The notes under the pieces were generated by a model that ran no database searches, had not been told where the DNA came from, and saw only the letters and a program-made list of their open reading frames with translations. Positions 6,546 through 7,739 of a stretch of DNA of 7,739 nt are shown one piece after another (position 1 is the first letter of the stretch; the number at the start of each line of letters is the position of its first letter). The stretch is taken from the NCBI GenBank assembly GCA_023262245.1, contig JALRDC010000022.1, forward strand, positions 1 to 7,739. The letters are read 5' to 3'. The translations under genes were made by a program, and so were the position numbers. This DNA is from Flavobacteriaceae bacterium. GTDB taxonomy: Bacteria > Bacteroidota > Bacteroidia > Flavobacteriales > Flavobacteriaceae.

Positions 6546-7202
6546 TTATTTTTTTATGAGTAATTCTGGAAGTTGTTCATTAAACCAGGTAGCTTGAGTA
6601 ATAATAGCTGCATGCCCCCCTTTTATTTTTATATATGGCTTTGATGAATTTTTAATTGGAAAGACCGTGTCAGAAGCTCCATGAATATGAAGAATCCCGT
6701 TTCGAGTGCGCTCTTGGTCCCAATGTATTAAAGCATCGATTGCCCAGTTTAAATATTCTGGATTGCGTTCTGATAGATACCGTTGATAAAGTGCTAAACG
6801 TTTTTTAATTCCTTTGCCAAAAGCGAATAAGGCAAGCTTATCAATGTTTTTTATCCATTGCGTGGGGAGTAATTTGTGGGCACCCGTCTTTTGAGCCATT
6901 TTCATAGACAGAGGAAGTTCTTCCTTGTTCTTTATACTCGATACTATTACTAAATCGCTGATCGCAATGTGCTTAGCCATTTCTTGAACTAAAACACCTC
7001 CAAAAGAAACTCCTAACAATACTGGATTGTCATGTTTTACACGTTCGCACATTCTCTTGGCATAGTCGCTTAAAGACTCCTTTTTTTTTGGAGGCATCCA
7101 ACTTAGCAAATGTATTTCAAAAACCTTAGGCAACTTTAGGAATTCAAAAATTTTAGGACTTGCAGCCATTCCAGGCATACAATAAAGGTGAATTTTACTC
7201 AT
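6546..7202 (-). CDS. Alpha/beta hydrolase
   Basis: A 218-residue cytoplasmic protein with the alpha/beta hydrolase fold. The first strand IHLYCMPGMAAS (4-15) places MPG where the HG oxyanion motif usually lies. The nucleophile elbow is LLGVSFGGVLVQEMA (62-76) with Ser66. HGASDTVFP (174-182) supplies the probable acid Asp178, and IKGGHAAI (193-200) supplies His197, which completes a Ser-Asp-His triad. The cap between strands is short (about 97-160). The substrate cannot be read from the sequence; a carboxylesterase or thioesterase-like activity is possible. No signal peptide is present. A good promoter lies upstream in the divergent region shared with the GNAT-like gene, and the lytic transglycosylase gene follows, which suggests a two-gene transcript. 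Confidence 0.88.
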   Translation of the reverse strand: MSKIHLYCMPGMAASPKIFEFLKLPKVFEIHLLSWMPPKKKESLSDYAKRMCERVKHDNPVLLGVSFGGVLVQEMAKHIAISDLVIVSSIKNKEELPLSMKMAQKTGAHKLLPTQWIKNIDKLALFAFGKGIKKRLALYQRYLSERNPEYLNWAIDALIHWDQERTRNGILHIHGASDTVFPIKNSSKPYIKIKGGHAAIITQATWFNEQLPELLIKK

Positions 7203-7241
7203 TTTTTACCCTATAAATCTATGTTGCTTACTTTTATTTCG

Positions 7242-7249
7242 TAATTTTG
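7242..7249 (+). promoter_or_regulatory. -7 promoter element of the GNAT-like gene
   Basis: TAATTTTG matches TAnnTTTG. The nearest upstream TTG (7224-7226) is 15 bases away, shorter than the usual 17-23. The predicted start near 7256 gives a leader of about 58 bases. Confidence 0.45.
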
Positions 7250-7268
7250 TAGTCCCTTTCAAAAAAAA

Positions 7269-7298
7269 CAAATTTAAAAACATTACTAAACTTAACAA
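7269..7298 (-). promoter_or_regulatory. Promoter of the alpha/beta hydrolase gene
   Basis: On the minus strand TTG (7296-7298) is followed after 19 bases by TAAATTTG (7269-7276), an exact match to the Bacteroidota consensus at good spacing. Transcription would start near 7262, with a leader of about 60 bases. It faces into the promoter of the divergent gene. Confidence 0.6.
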
Positions 7299-7313
7299 TC
7301 AATTCCTCTATCT

Positions 7314-7604
7314 ATGAATGATTTAACTTTAGTCAACAACGAATTTCTTCGCCAATTTGAAATTAAAGTAGATGATAACTTAGCCCGAATCGAATACTCT
7401 GAACAAGAAAGAAAAATTTTTCTTACCAAACTGCACATCCCTGACGAAATTAAAGATAAAGACTTTCAGGAAGCATTTATGGTTAAGGTGTTAGAGTTTA
7501 TTCAGGAAAAGAATCTAAGTGTAGTTCCCACCTCCCCAACAATTGCAAGTTTTGTTCGTGGTAATCGTCGCTACAAAAGATTACTTCCGGTAGGGATGCT
7601 TTAA
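7314..7604 (+). CDS. Small GNAT-like protein (YjdJ/NATD1-type, Acetyltransf_CG family)
   Basis: A 96-residue protein. The N-terminus NNEFLRQFEIKVDDNLARIEYS (8-29, key pattern N..R.E..VD..LA.IEY) and the C-terminal VVPTSPTIASFVRGNRRYKRLL (70-91, pattern VVP.SP.IA.F...N..Y..L) follow the layout of the one-domain GNAT proteins such as E. coli YjdJ and human NATD1. In those proteins a glycine-rich acetyl-CoA loop (RGxG/A) comes between the two halves. Here the same place reads IPDEIKDKDFQEAFMVKVL (42-60), with no glycine, so acetyltransferase activity is doubtful. Substrate and role are unknown. It is transcribed away from the hydrolase gene and ends 6 bases from the convergent methylthiotransferase gene. 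Confidence 0.8.
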   Translation: MNDLTLVNNEFLRQFEIKVDDNLARIEYSEQERKIFLTKLHIPDEIKDKDFQEAFMVKVLEFIQEKNLSVVPTSPTIASFVRGNRRYKRLLPVGML

Positions 7605-7610
7605 TCTTAA

Positions 7611-7739
7611 TTACTCAAAGCGAACATAACCGGACTCATCGATACGTTCTAATTTGACTTGGTGTAACGTATTGACTAATTTGGGATTCCACGGTTTACG
7701 CACTTTGATATAATTTTCTGTAAATCCCGTTATATAACC
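7611..7739 (-). CDS. mtaB: C-terminal end of a MiaB-family tRNA methylthiotransferase, probably MtaB (partial)
   Basis: The last 42 codons of a minus-strand gene that enters from the right edge. The translated end contains GYITGFTENYIKV, followed by LVNTLHQVKLERI and the final GYVRFE. GFTxNYI/V-K-V followed by VNT/K...V.L matches the C-terminal TRAM-type segment of the radical-SAM methylthiotransferases, and the short spacing to the stop favours MtaB (which makes ms2t6A37 in tRNA) over MiaB. The radical-SAM CxxxCxxC core lies outside the window, so the subfamily is inferred from a short stretch. Confidence 0.72.
   Translation of the reverse strand, partial: GYITGFTENYIKVRKPWNPKLVNTLHQVKLERIDESGYVRFE

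Noticed and set aside
1..7739. Mobile elements, CRISPR repeats, tRNA or rRNA genes, toxin-antitoxin or defence modules
   Set aside because: No transposase or integrase motifs, spaced direct repeats, cloverleaf-like segments or known defence domains were seen on either strand by eye.

Overview
The window looks like ordinary chromosome from a member of the Flavobacteriia (Bacteroidota). Several things point there. The DNA is AT-rich and has few Shine-Dalgarno sequences. Intergenic regions repeatedly carry the Bacteroidota -7 promoter element TAnnTTTG. The L34 protein is of flavobacterial type, and the carbamoyl-phosphate synthase large subunit is the short form without the C-terminal regulatory domain. 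No mobile element, CRISPR array, tRNA or rRNA was seen, and no stretch over 300 bases lacks a gene.

Layout. Bases 1-1086 (minus) hold the N-terminal 362 residues of a TonB-dependent outer-membrane receptor. It is preceded at 1139-1308 by a well-formed cobalamin riboswitch, so it is best read as a BtuB-type vitamin B12 receptor. Directly upstream (1326-1817, minus) is a small polytopic membrane protein of the DUF6580 putative-transporter type, which follows carB (1852-4701, minus) after a 34-base gap. Then come a rho-independent terminator (4727-4763) and rpmH for ribosomal protein L34 (4785-4943, minus). Divergent from rpmH is a plus-strand gene for a small two-helix membrane protein with a TPR-like tail (5070-5585). 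Its stop codon overlaps, tail to tail, that of a minus-strand lytic transglycosylase (5582-6496), which lies downstream of an alpha/beta hydrolase (6546-7202). Divergent from the hydrolase is a 96-residue GNAT-like protein (7314-7604). It converges, with a 6-base gap, on the C-terminus of a MiaB/MtaB-type tRNA methylthiotransferase (7611 to the window edge).

Working together. The left end is probably a B12 acquisition locus: riboswitch, outer-membrane receptor, and a candidate inner-membrane carrier that lies outside the riboswitch's reach. The remainder is housekeeping: pyrimidine/arginine precursor synthesis (carB), ribosome (rpmH), peptidoglycan turnover (lytic transglycosylase) and tRNA modification. 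Nothing here is a clear new defence or mobile system. The most interesting leads are the DUF6580 protein as a possible B12 carrier with a membrane cysteine, the GNAT-like protein lacking its acetyl-CoA loop, and the CarB without an allosteric domain.
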